From assembly GCF_009467825.1 (NCBI RefSeq), contig NZ_WIOK01000034.1, positions 1 to 50,912 on the forward strand: 50,912 nt of DNA, given 5' to 3'. This document shows, piece by piece, positions 8,612 to 16,054 of the stretch. Both the position numbers and the translations under genes were made by a program. The DNA is from Cyclobacterium xiamenense (GTDB lineage: Bacteria > Bacteroidota > Bacteroidia > Cytophagales > Cyclobacteriaceae). How positions within the stretch are numbered: the stretch's first letter is position 1; each line of letters opens with the position of its first letter. The notes beneath the pieces were generated by a model. It was not told where the DNA came from. It saw only the letters and a list, made by a program, of their open reading frames with translations, and made no database searches.

Positions 8612-8815
8612 TTAAATACTGAGTTTTTTGAGTTTGCCAAATGGCAATTCCCGAATCAATTGTTCCAGTTCCGCTTCCTTTCCTTGCAGTCCGAATTTTT
8701 CAATGTTCTTTAGCGGGCGGTCTGCCCGGAAATAGGCTACCAACACAAAGTTTTCGTCCCGGATCTGTATGTAATCCGGGATTTTTGCTTTCCCTTTTAC
8801 TTTGATGATGTACAT
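8612..8815 (-). CDS. Small conserved protein upstream of ftsE, 67 aa
   Basis: The product is a soluble basic protein of 67 residues (MYIIKVKGKAKIPDYIQIRD) with a strand-rich first half and a helical, Lys-rich end (FGKLKKLSI). Its stop codon sits one base before the ftsE start, so the two genes are almost certainly cotranscribed and coupled. I do not recognise a named family. Its position suggests a role linked to FtsE or cell division, but that is inference only. Confidence 0.7.
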   Translation of the reverse strand: MYIIKVKGKAKIPDYIQIRDENFVLVAYFRADRPLKNIEKFGLQGKEAELEQLIRELPFGKLKKLSI

Positions 8816-8884
8816 AGCCGGTATGTTTTGGTTCGTGTCAGGTGCCGTTCATTTGCGGAGAACGATTGGCGAAAAACCAGCCGA

Positions 8885-9541
8885 TCAGGAATTTGCTTTG
8901 GCATGATCTGCCAGAAACTGAGCCAATCCCTTATCGGTAAGCGGGTGATTTAACAGGCCCGTGATTACCTTAAGTGGACAGGTGACCACATCGGCTCCCA
9001 GTTCCGCACATTTGATCAGGTGCATGGTATGCCGGATAGAGGCCGCCAATACCTCGGTTTCAAATCCGTAGTTTTGGTAAATGTGTACGATTTGCCCGAT
9101 GAGATCCAGCCCGTCAAAGGCGATGTCATCCAAGCGGCCAATAAACGGAGACAGGTAGCTGGCACCCGCTTTCGCTGCCAAAATGGCCTGACCGGCCGAG
9201 AATACGAGCGTGCAATTGGTACGGATACCTTCGCTGGAAAAATACTTAATGGCCTTGATGCCGTCTTTGATCATGGGAACTTTTACGACGATCTTGTCAT
9301 CTATTTTAGCCAGCTCCTTACCTTCCTTCACAATCCCTTCAAAATCGGTGGCAATCACTTCCGCGCTTACCTTGTCATCCACGATGTCGCAAATAGCTTT
9401 GTAGTGGTTTCGAACGTTCTCGTCCCCTCGTATGCCTTCTTTGGCCATCAGGGAAGGGTTGGTGGTCACACCGTCCAAAACACCCAGGTCGTAGGCTTCT
9501 TTTATTTCGGTTAGGTTTGCGGTATCGATAAAGAATTTCAT
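8885..9541 (-). CDS. fsa: Transaldolase-like fructose-6-phosphate aldolase
   Basis: The 218-residue protein begins MKFFIDTANLTEIKEA and has VTTNPSLMAKEG, the VVKVPMIKDGIKA segment with the Schiff-base Lys, and TLVFSAGQAILAAKAGA. The C-terminus is LADHAKANS. This is the short transaldolase class (TalC/Fsa, about 215 residues), which acts in the non-oxidative pentose phosphate branch or as a fructose-6-phosphate aldolase. The sequence alone does not tell the two activities apart, although most short members in this phylum are annotated as transaldolase. It has its own promoter (9585-9615). Confidence 0.9.
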   Translation of the reverse strand: MKFFIDTANLTEIKEAYDLGVLDGVTTNPSLMAKEGIRGDENVRNHYKAICDIVDDKVSAEVIATDFEGIVKEGKELAKIDDKIVVKVPMIKDGIKAIKYFSSEGIRTNCTLVFSAGQAILAAKAGASYLSPFIGRLDDIAFDGLDLIGQIVHIYQNYGFETEVLAASIRHTMHLIKCAELGADVVTCPLKVITGLLNHPLTDKGLAQFLADHAKANS

Positions 9542-9584
9542 GTGCGAGTAGTAAGTTTGAGTGTATGTGCCGATAAATTTACGT

Positions 9585-9615
9585 CAAAAGTATCAAAAAG
9601 ATGGGGAGCGTAAAA
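9585..9615 (-). promoter_or_regulatory. Promoter of the transaldolase-like gene
   Basis: On the minus strand the arrangement is TTTT, 19 bases, then TACTTTTG. That differs by one base from TTTG-N19-TAnnTTTG. It gives a leader of about 35 bases. It lies just beyond the T-rich end of the SRP RNA gene. Confidence 0.5.
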
Positions 9616-9632
9616 TAAAAAGGAAAAAAATA

Positions 9633-9712
9633 AGCGGCATCGCACCGCTACAACCACCTACCCTTGCTTCCTTCCGGACCTGGGGGATTTAGCGGGAGCT
9701 GGTCGTGCCGCT
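9633..9712 (-). ncRNA. ffs: Small (4.5S-type) signal recognition particle RNA
   Basis: Read on the minus strand, the ends pair (AGCGGCA with TGCCGCT). The apical part holds the diagnostic CAGGTCCGGAAGGAAGCA loop region that binds Ffh, including the GGAA tetraloop. The length is about 80 bases, as in the short bacterial form. A T-rich tract follows directly and serves as terminator. The RNA pairs with Ffh to send membrane proteins to the translocon. Confidence 0.95.
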
Positions 9713-9717
9713 CAGTA

Positions 9718-9748
9718 CAAAGGTAGGTAAATTTTCATCTCAAACAAA
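9718..9748 (-). promoter_or_regulatory. Consensus Bacteroidota promoter of the SRP RNA gene
   Basis: On the minus strand TTTG (9745-9748) is followed by exactly 19 bases and then TACCTTTG (9718-9725). This is a perfect match to TTTG-N19-TAnnTTTG. The first base of the folded RNA (A at 9712) lies six bases after the -7 box, as expected for the start of transcription. Confidence 0.8.
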
Positions 9749-9871
9749 ACTATTTTACCAGCAAGCAGCTAATTGCTTCGCTATCAAATCTTAATTTTTT
9801 GGCCGAATTATTGCCGGGTTTTGGTTGTCTCTGAGGATAACTACCTATTCTCACTAAAAATCTGTTTTGAT

Positions 9872-10201
9872 ATGATGATAAAAACATTGGCTACCCTGAG
9901 TGTAGTTTTTCTGTTGGGCGCTTGCGCCGTATTTCAGCCACGGATTCCCTACCAATTGGGCATGTCGGAAAGCAAATTTCTTCGGCAAAATAAGGAAGCG
10001 GTCATAAGTCAGTTGAACGAGAACAAAAAAGTATACCGTCTCACCAACGACGATCGCTTTTATATACTTGCGACATTTGAAAATGGGGAATTGGTGAGTC
10101 TGGAAGAAAAAGAACTGGCCCCTCAATGGCCCCGGCAGCGAATGATGGACGAAGAGTACAGGTACGACGATAATACCCAAGACGGGCAACCCGATCAGTG
10201 A
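9872..10201 (+). CDS. Small predicted lipoprotein, 109 aa
   Basis: From ATG 9872 (or 9875) the product starts MMIKTLATLSVVFLLGAC, a lipoprotein signal with Cys at about residue 18. The remaining 90 residues look like a compact strand-rich domain (FLRQNKEAVISQ, KVYRLTNDDRFYILATFENG) with an acidic tail. It resembles small outer-membrane-assembly-type lipoproteins only in general shape, so I give no family name. The 33 residues upstream in the same frame were rejected because the lipobox defines the start. It stands alone between the divergent SRP RNA gene and a long gap. Confidence 0.75.
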   Translation: MMIKTLATLSVVFLLGACAVFQPRIPYQLGMSESKFLRQNKEAVISQLNENKKVYRLTNDDRFYILATFENGELVSLEEKELAPQWPRQRMMDEEYRYDDNTQDGQPDQ

Positions 10202-10555
10202 ATTTCCTGCAAATCAATCGCTGGAATCTCAACGGGCACCGCTAAATCCCTTTTGGGTGATTTTTTGTTTGGCACAAATCCGATTTCCAGAAACGATAAT
10301 CTAAAAATTTTAGTAAGTTTGGTTGACCAATTCGCCTATCACCGACGGATGCGAATGGGTGGCGTCCTTTCATCGGGAGGTAGGGTTCCTCAAAACGGCG
10401 CGTTTTGCCGCACCGGCTTGGGTACCTAAAGACGGAAGGCAATGCACGAGGAGTAGCAGCGAACAAGGGGCTAATTTTCCTCTGGCGTTCCAGGCAAGGA
10501 CTGGGGCGTATTTCCCGAAAGGTTTCAAATTCATCGTCGGATCAACTGTAAACAA
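10202..10555. other. Intergenic stretch ahead of the oxidoreductase gene
   Basis: About 350 bases carry no supported gene. A TAAGTTTG (-7-like) sequence sits at 10314-10321, but it lacks a correctly spaced TTTG and would leave a leader of about 230 bases. Frames here look like noise. Confidence 0.4.
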
Positions 10556-11905
10556 ATGGAAAATAACCGCAGAAAATTTTTAAAAAGATTGGGAATGGCC
10601 GGTGCCGCTTCGGCGTTGGCCCCGACCGCATTTGCCGGGCAGCCGGTACCGGATGTGGTTCGCCTGGATCGATTGTCTAAAAAAAGCGTCGATGACCGTG
10701 AATTGAAAATTGCACTGATCGGTGCCGGGATCATGGGGACCCAAGACCTGAACACCGCACTTCAGCACGAAAACGTATCGGTAGTAGGGGTCTGTGACCT
10801 ATACGATGGCCGGTTGGAGGCAGCGAAAGAAAAGTGGGGACAGCATTTGTTTCTTACCAAGGACCACAAAGAGTTGTTGAAACGAAGCGATATCGATGCG
10901 GTACTGATAGGAACGCCCGACCACTGGCACAAACAGATTAGCGTGGATGCGCTGAATGCCGGAAAACACGTGTATTGCGAGAAACCCATGGTTCATTCGG
11001 TGAAAGAAGGACAGGAAGTGATCGATGCCTGGAAGAAATCAGGCAAGGTATTCCTGGTAGGAAGTCAGGGGATTTCCAGCCTTGGAAACGAAAAGGCGAA
11101 GGAATTGCTCGCCCAGGGGGCCATTGGCGACATCAATTATGCGGAGGGCTTTTGGGCGCGGCATTCACCGGAAGGAGCCTGGCAGTACCACGTGCCCGAA
11201 GATGCATCCGTAAATACCGTGGATTGGCAACGGTACGTTTCCAATACCACCGAAAGGGAATTTGACCCTTTGCGCTTTTTTCGCTGGAGAAATTACCTGG
11301 ACTACGGAACGGGTATGTCCGGGGACCTCTTTGTACACCTGTTTACCAGTCTTCATTTCATTACCAATTCTCTGGGGCCGAACAAGATTTCATCCATGGG
11401 GGGACTGCGGTATTGGAAGGACGGCAGAGAGGTTCCGGATGTATTGTTGGGTATGTTTCAGTATCCCGAAAGTCAGGAGCATCCCGGGTTTAATTTGTCC
11501 CTGCGCTGCAATTTTGTAGACGGCACCAGTGGGTCCACCTATCTAAAGATTGTGGGGAGTAAGGGCTCCATGGACGTAAAATGGGACGAAGTAGTGGTCA
11601 AAACCAATCAACAGGCATCCAGTGACGATCCGTTTTTGGAGGCGCAGGCCCAAATGCGGGGAGGGGCTTCCGACCGCAAGCGTATATTGCCTCCCAATGA
11701 AATGGTGTACAAGGTTGAACCCGGATACAAAGGAGCACATTACGATCATTTTGGGAATTTTTTCCGGGCGATTCGTGAAAAGGGAACCGTGGCGGAAGAT
11801 CCTGTTTTTGCTTTCCGTGCGGCCGCTCCTGCACTTTTGTGCAACGATAGTTATTTCCAGGATAAATTTATCGCCTGGGACCCGGTTCAAATGAAACTGG
11901 TGTAA
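10556..11905 (+). CDS. Tat-exported Gfo/Idh/MocA family oxidoreductase
   Basis: The protein (449 residues) opens with a twin-arginine signal, MENNRRKFLKRLGMAGAAS, so it should be exported folded with its cofactor. A Rossmann fold follows (LIGAGIMGTQDLNTAL, about residues 53-68), then DAVLIGTPDHWHKQ and the family's EKP motif (CEKPMVHSV, about 143-150). The second half is the C-terminal alpha/beta domain. Such periplasmic sugar oxidoreductases are common in Bacteroidota, usually near DUF1080 proteins, and oxidise or reduce glycoside hydroxyls with a tightly bound NAD. The next gene is a DUF1080 protein 42 bases on, so they probably act together. Confidence 0.92.
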   Translation: MENNRRKFLKRLGMAGAASALAPTAFAGQPVPDVVRLDRLSKKSVDDRELKIALIGAGIMGTQDLNTALQHENVSVVGVCDLYDGRLEAAKEKWGQHLFLTKDHKELLKRSDIDAVLIGTPDHWHKQISVDALNAGKHVYCEKPMVHSVKEGQEVIDAWKKSGKVFLVGSQGISSLGNEKAKELLAQGAIGDINYAEGFWARHSPEGAWQYHVPEDASVNTVDWQRYVSNTTEREFDPLRFFRWRNYLDYGTGMSGDLFVHLFTSLHFITNSLGPNKISSMGGLRYWKDGREVPDVLLGMFQYPESQEHPGFNLSLRCNFVDGTSGSTYLKIVGSKGSMDVKWDEVVVKTNQQASSDDPFLEAQAQMRGGASDRKRILPPNEMVYKVEPGYKGAHYDHFGNFFRAIREKGTVAEDPVFAFRAAAPALLCNDSYFQDKFIAWDPVQMKLV

Positions 11906-11947
11906 ACAAATTGCATGTACCACTAATTTAAATAAACTAACTAGATA

Positions 11948-12553
11948 ATGAGAACAATAGCAAAACAGTCCGGCCTTTTGTTGGCCGCGTTGGTCGGCTT
12001 GGTGTTTACTGCCGCGGGCCAAACCTCACTTTTTAATGGAAAAGATCTCTCCGGATGGATCGTATACGGTACCGAAAAGTGGTACGTAGCAGATGGGATT
12101 CTGGTTTCCGAAAGTGGACCTGACGCAGAATATGGGTACCTGGGAACCGAGGAAGATTACAAAGATTTTGAGTTGACCGCAAAATTTAAGCAAGATCAGG
12201 ATGGAAACAGCGGGATCTTTTTCCGGTCAACTTTTGAAGGAACCAAGGTGTCCGGTTGGCAGGTAGAGGTGGCACCTCCAGGCAACGATACGGGAGGGGT
12301 GTACGAGTCCTATGGTAGGGGATGGTTGATCAAACCAGATGCCGAAAAAGACAAATACCTAAAGTTTGGTGAGTGGAACGACATCAAGGTGCGGGTAAAA
12401 GGCGATCGGGTGGTTACCTGGCTCAATGGAAAGAAAATGGTGGATTTCAGCGACGAAAAAATCGGACAGGGTGAGGGGCAAATAGCCCTTCAAATCCACA
12501 GCGGAGGTGGTCTGAAAATCTCCTGGAAGGACATTGAAGTGAAGGAACTCTAA
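11948..12553 (+). CDS. Secreted DUF1080 (3-keto-disaccharide hydrolase type) protein
   Basis: The 201-residue product has a signal peptide (MRTIAKQSGLLLAALV, cleavage after AAGQ). It then shows the DUF1080 jelly-roll pattern: SLFNGKDLSGWIVYG, the NSGIFFRS motif, GWQVEVA, and the last strand LQIHSGGGLKISWKDIEVKEL. Characterised members cleave 3-keto-glycosides. The partner upstream is an exported Gfo/Idh/MocA oxidoreductase, which suits a route that oxidises the sugar at C3 before hydrolysis or elimination. The strong terminator after the gene closes a two-gene unit. Substrate is unknown. Confidence 0.9.
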   Translation: MRTIAKQSGLLLAALVGLVFTAAGQTSLFNGKDLSGWIVYGTEKWYVADGILVSESGPDAEYGYLGTEEDYKDFELTAKFKQDQDGNSGIFFRSTFEGTKVSGWQVEVAPPGNDTGGVYESYGRGWLIKPDAEKDKYLKFGEWNDIKVRVKGDRVVTWLNGKKMVDFSDEKIGQGEGQIALQIHSGGGLKISWKDIEVKEL

Positions 12554-12610
12554 ACCAATCGCAGCCGGCGCTTTTGTAGGTGTGGGCTGCTGTCGGTACA
12601 AAATAAAATA

Positions 12611-12640
12611 AAAAAGCCCCGAAACAACGGGGCTTTTTTT
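12611..12640 (+). terminator. Rho-independent terminator after the DUF1080 gene
   Basis: A GCCCCG/CGGGGC stem with loop AAACAA is flanked by A and T runs (six to seven each), so it can work in both directions. It closes the oxidoreductase-DUF1080 unit. Confidence 0.9.
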
Positions 12641-12720
12641 GGTAGCAAGCCTAATGTTTGACAAAAGGAAAGAACCTTTGGGGCATTTTTTGTAATTTGC
12701 GCCCTGCTAAAAGATACTAT

Positions 12721-13860
12721 ATGTCGAAATTTGATTCCATAAGACCTTTTTATGATAGCGAAGTCAACCAAGCCTTGAAGGAAGTCGCCTCCCATCCGAT
12801 GATGAAGGCGATAATGAATTTTACCTTTCCGGACCAACGGGATGAAGAATGGACAGAACAATTGCTAAAGACGCATTCCATTCGCGATTTTCAAATCAAT
12901 TTCATTTACCATTCCGTTCGGAAAGTATTGGATATCAGTTCGAATGGACTGACTACCTCCGGATTTGAGCAACTGGAGCCCAATACAGCGTACCTGTTTA
13001 TTTCCAACCACCGGGACATCATTCTGGATACCTCCCTTTTGAATGCGACCTTGTTCGAGCATGGCCTGCTCATGACCACCTCAGCCATTGGTGATAACCT
13101 GGTAAAAAAGCCGTTTTTGCGAACGCTCTCCAAACTAACGCGTAATTTTGTTGTGTACCGGGGGCTGAGCAACAAGGCCATGTTGGAATATTCAAAGTTA
13201 AACTCCGAGTTTATCCGGGAAGCGATTTTTTCTCAAAACCGTTCCGTGTGGATCGCACAGCGGGAAGGACGGACCAAAGACGGTATGGACCTAACGCAAA
13301 AAGGCGTTCTTAAAATGCTTTCAAAAGCTTGTGAATCCTTATCTTTGGAGGAATATTTCCTAAAGCTAAAGATTGTTCCCGTATCCATTTCTTACGAAAA
13401 CGATCCGACCGATGTCTTGAAGATGCCCGAGCTGCTGGCAAAGGCGCGGGAGGAAACCTATGTCAAACAAAAGAACGAAGATTTCCGAACCCTCATGAGT
13501 GGCATCATGGGACAAAAAAAGCGGATTCACATTTCCGTCGGGAAGGTCTTGGATCAGGAAATAAACACTATTTTTGAAAGAGAAAACAGTGTCAACAAGC
13601 AGCTTCAGGCATTGGTGGAAGAGCTGGACCGGGTAATTGTACGGAACTACCGACTATGGCCTACCAATTACATTGCCCTGGACCTGCTGAACCAGACCGA
13701 CGAACACCGGGAGCATTATTCCGTAGAAGAAAAAGAAGAGTTTCAGGCACGCATCCGAAAAGGCGTGGAGATGGAAAATGCAGTGGCCGTGCGAAACTTT
13801 CTCTCGATGTATGCCAACCCGGTCATTCACAAAGAAAAAATGCACCTGCTGGCCCCCTAG
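12721..13860 (+). CDS. 1-acyl-glycerol-3-phosphate acyltransferase-like protein
   Basis: From ATG 12721 the product is 379 residues. Acyltransferase (PlsC/PlsB fold) motifs are visible: SNHRDIILDTSLLN (catalytic His-Asp region, with one extra residue compared with HX4D), FVVYRG, the IAQREGRTKDG glycerol-phosphate-binding motif, and VPVSISYE. It should add an acyl chain to a glycerol or related lipid at the inner membrane, although no transmembrane helix is obvious. The upstream extension to 12658 was rejected: it overlaps the promoter region and adds residues unlike the family. The exact substrate is unknown. Confidence 0.85.
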   Translation: MSKFDSIRPFYDSEVNQALKEVASHPMMKAIMNFTFPDQRDEEWTEQLLKTHSIRDFQINFIYHSVRKVLDISSNGLTTSGFEQLEPNTAYLFISNHRDIILDTSLLNATLFEHGLLMTTSAIGDNLVKKPFLRTLSKLTRNFVVYRGLSNKAMLEYSKLNSEFIREAIFSQNRSVWIAQREGRTKDGMDLTQKGVLKMLSKACESLSLEEYFLKLKIVPVSISYENDPTDVLKMPELLAKAREETYVKQKNEDFRTLMSGIMGQKKRIHISVGKVLDQEINTIFERENSVNKQLQALVEELDRVIVRNYRLWPTNYIALDLLNQTDEHREHYSVEEKEEFQARIRKGVEMENAVAVRNFLSMYANPVIHKEKMHLLAP

Positions 13861-13921
13861 CCGAAGGTTGCCGCAAACATCCCGCTAGAAAACTAATCGT
13901 TCAGAAAAAAATAGTAATCGT

Positions 13922-14797
13922 TTGAAAGAAAAATCTGTAAAAATCGGGTTGGTGCAGTTAAGCTGTAGCGCCGAACCACAGAAGAACCTGGAAAAAACAA
14001 TCGCAGCGATACGAAATGCGGCTGAATCCGGAGCGCAGGTATTGTGCCTACAAGAGCTTTTCCAATCCCTTTACTTTTGCGATGTGGAGGATTACCGAAA
14101 TTTTTCGCTCGCTGAGAAAATTCCCGGGCCTGCGACAGAAGAACTAGGCCGTGTTGCCAAGGAGTTGGGAGTGGTGATTGTTGCCTCGCTTTTTGAGAAG
14201 CGGGCAGAGGGCATTTACCACAACACTACCGCCGTATTGGATGCCGACGGTAGCTACCTGGGTAAATACCGAAAAATGCACATTCCGGATGATCCGGGGT
14301 ATTACGAAAAGTTTTACTTCACGCCGGGGGATTTGGGGTACAAGGTTTTTTCTACGGCCTATGGCAAATTGGGTATTCTGATCTGCTGGGATCAATGGTA
14401 CCCCGAGGCCGCACGTATCACCAGCCTGATGGGGGCTGAGATTCTGTTTTACCCCACGGCAATCGGCTGGCACCAATCCCAGGATGCGGCTACCAATGAA
14501 GAGCAATACCAGGCCTGGCAGACCATTCAGAAAGCCCATGCAGTGGCAAATGGCGTGCCCGTGGTGGCCGTGAACCGAACGGGGGTTGAGGGTGAGATGC
14601 AGTTTTGGGGAGGTTCCTTCGTTACCAATGCCTTCGGTAAGGTGCTGTATCAGGCGCCTCACCTCGAAGAGCAGGTGGAGGTGGTGGAAGTAAGCCTGAC
14701 TCAGTCTGACGGATACCGCACGCATTGGCCATTCCTCCGGGATCGCCGCATCGATAGTTACCAGCCGATACTCAAGCGTTTTCTCGATGAAGATTGA
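13922..14797 (+). CDS. aguB: N-carbamoylputrescine amidase
   Basis: This 291-residue carbon-nitrogen hydrolase has its catalytic triad at E45 (CLQELFQS), K118 (YRKMHIPDD) and C155 (GILICWDQWYPE). The adjacent agmatine deiminase gene supports the specific role: N-carbamoylputrescine to putrescine, CO2 and ammonia. The start must be TTG 13922 (KEKSVKIGLVQLSC), because an in-frame stop lies upstream and no ATG is nearby. The length matches the usual 285-300 residues. The gene follows the acyltransferase by 61 bases and overlaps or nearly touches the deiminase gene. Confidence 0.93.
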   Translation: MKEKSVKIGLVQLSCSAEPQKNLEKTIAAIRNAAESGAQVLCLQELFQSLYFCDVEDYRNFSLAEKIPGPATEELGRVAKELGVVIVASLFEKRAEGIYHNTTAVLDADGSYLGKYRKMHIPDDPGYYEKFYFTPGDLGYKVFSTAYGKLGILICWDQWYPEAARITSLMGAEILFYPTAIGWHQSQDAATNEEQYQAWQTIQKAHAVANGVPVVAVNRTGVEGEMQFWGGSFVTNAFGKVLYQAPHLEEQVEVVEVSLTQSDGYRTHWPFLRDRRIDSYQPILKRFLDED

Positions 14798-14837
14798 CCC
14801 CAGTTTTTTTTTCAAGGGTAGTTTAGGGAAGGATCCC

Positions 14838-15896
14838 ATGCACCCCGCCGATTTGGGCTATTTCTTTCCGGCGGAATTTCATCCCCACGATGCCACCTGG
14901 CTAAGCTGGCCGCACAAAGAAGCCTCCTGGCCCGGAAAGATCAACGAAATCTATCCTGCCTACGCAACATTTGTTGCCTACCTGTCCAGGAGCGAGCTGG
15001 TAAACCTATTGGTTGCTGACGAGCGCATGCAGCGATTGGCAGAAGATCGATTGGCAACGGCCGGTGTAGTGGAGGAACGCATCCGTTTTCATCATTTTCC
15101 GACCAACGACGCCTGGTGCCGCGATCATGGTCCGGCCTTCCTGATTCATCCAAACCCGGACAAGAGCAAAGCGATCGTAGATTGGGGCTACAATGCATGG
15201 GGCGATAAATACCCGCCCTATGACCTGGATAACCTGATTCCAGGGAAGGTAGCCCTCCACCTGGGAATCCCCTGTTTTCGACCGGGCATTGTCATGGAAG
15301 GGGGCTCGGTGGATTTTAACGGGGCGGGAACGCTGCTCACCACGGAAGCCTGCTTGCTGCATCCCAACCGAAATCCTCATTTAAGTCGCGAGCAGATAGA
15401 AAGCTACCTCAAAGCCTATTATGGCGTCCAGCAAATACTTTGGCTAAAGGACGGTATCCTTGGAGACGATACGGATGGTCACGTGGATGACCTGACGCGT
15501 TTTGTCAGTAAAAACAAAGTCCTGACTGTGGTTGAATCCAACAAGAAAGATGAAAATTACAAGGTTTTGCAGGACAACTTAAAGCTGTTGGAATCCTTTC
15601 GACTGCTGGATGGAAGTGCTCTGGAGATCGTGGCATTGCCCATGCCCGCTCCCGTGATCTACGAAGGGGTTCGGCTGCCAGCAAGTTATGCCAATTTTTA
15701 CATTGCCAATTCCTATGTGATTGTGCCTACCTTTCGGGATGCCCAGGACGAGCGGGCATTGGATATTATAGGCGCTTGCTTTCCCGAAAGGGAGGTGGTC
15801 GGCGTGGATTCCTGGGACCTGATTTGGGGGCTGGGCTCGTTTCACTGCCTTAGTCAGCAGGAACCCGCGGCCGGGGCCTTCCGGTCTAAAACGTAA
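14838..15896 (+). CDS. aguA: Agmatine deiminase
   Basis: The protein hydrolyses agmatine to N-carbamoylputrescine and ammonia. It has the penteine (PAD_porph) fold with WLSWPHKEASWPG near the start, NDAWCRDHGP, the GDDTDGHVDDLTRF stretch and the nucleophile Cys in GSFHCLSQQEP (about residue 337). I prefer ATG 14838 (MHPADLGYFFPAEF, 352 residues), which has GGAAGGA eight bases upstream and matches family N-termini. ATG 14787 would overlap aguB by 11 bases and add 17 residues. With AguB it forms a two-step agmatine-to-putrescine route, closed by a terminator. Confidence 0.93.
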   Translation: MHPADLGYFFPAEFHPHDATWLSWPHKEASWPGKINEIYPAYATFVAYLSRSELVNLLVADERMQRLAEDRLATAGVVEERIRFHHFPTNDAWCRDHGPAFLIHPNPDKSKAIVDWGYNAWGDKYPPYDLDNLIPGKVALHLGIPCFRPGIVMEGGSVDFNGAGTLLTTEACLLHPNRNPHLSREQIESYLKAYYGVQQILWLKDGILGDDTDGHVDDLTRFVSKNKVLTVVESNKKDENYKVLQDNLKLLESFRLLDGSALEIVALPMPAPVIYEGVRLPASYANFYIANSYVIVPTFRDAQDERALDIIGACFPEREVVGVDSWDLIWGLGSFHCLSQQEPAAGAFRSKT

Positions 15897-15985
15897 AAGT
15901 CTATTCCCGACACCTGCAAAAGGAGCAGTACCCGTACAGGATTCGGCGTAGAGAAGTCCTTTCGATCTCCTGTCTGGTTGATGCA

Positions 15986-16027
15986 TAAAAAAGCCTGCTC
16001 CGGTTTGCATCCGGAGCAGGCTTTTTT
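15986..16027. terminator. Bidirectional terminator between aguA and the efflux operon
   Basis: A 12-bp stem (GCCTGCTCCGG / CCGGAGCAGGC) with a short TTTGCAT loop is flanked by A and T runs on both sides. It lies between two convergent units and can stop both. Confidence 0.9.
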
Positions 16028-16054
16028 CAAAAGCAGAAAAGGATAACTGCTACC

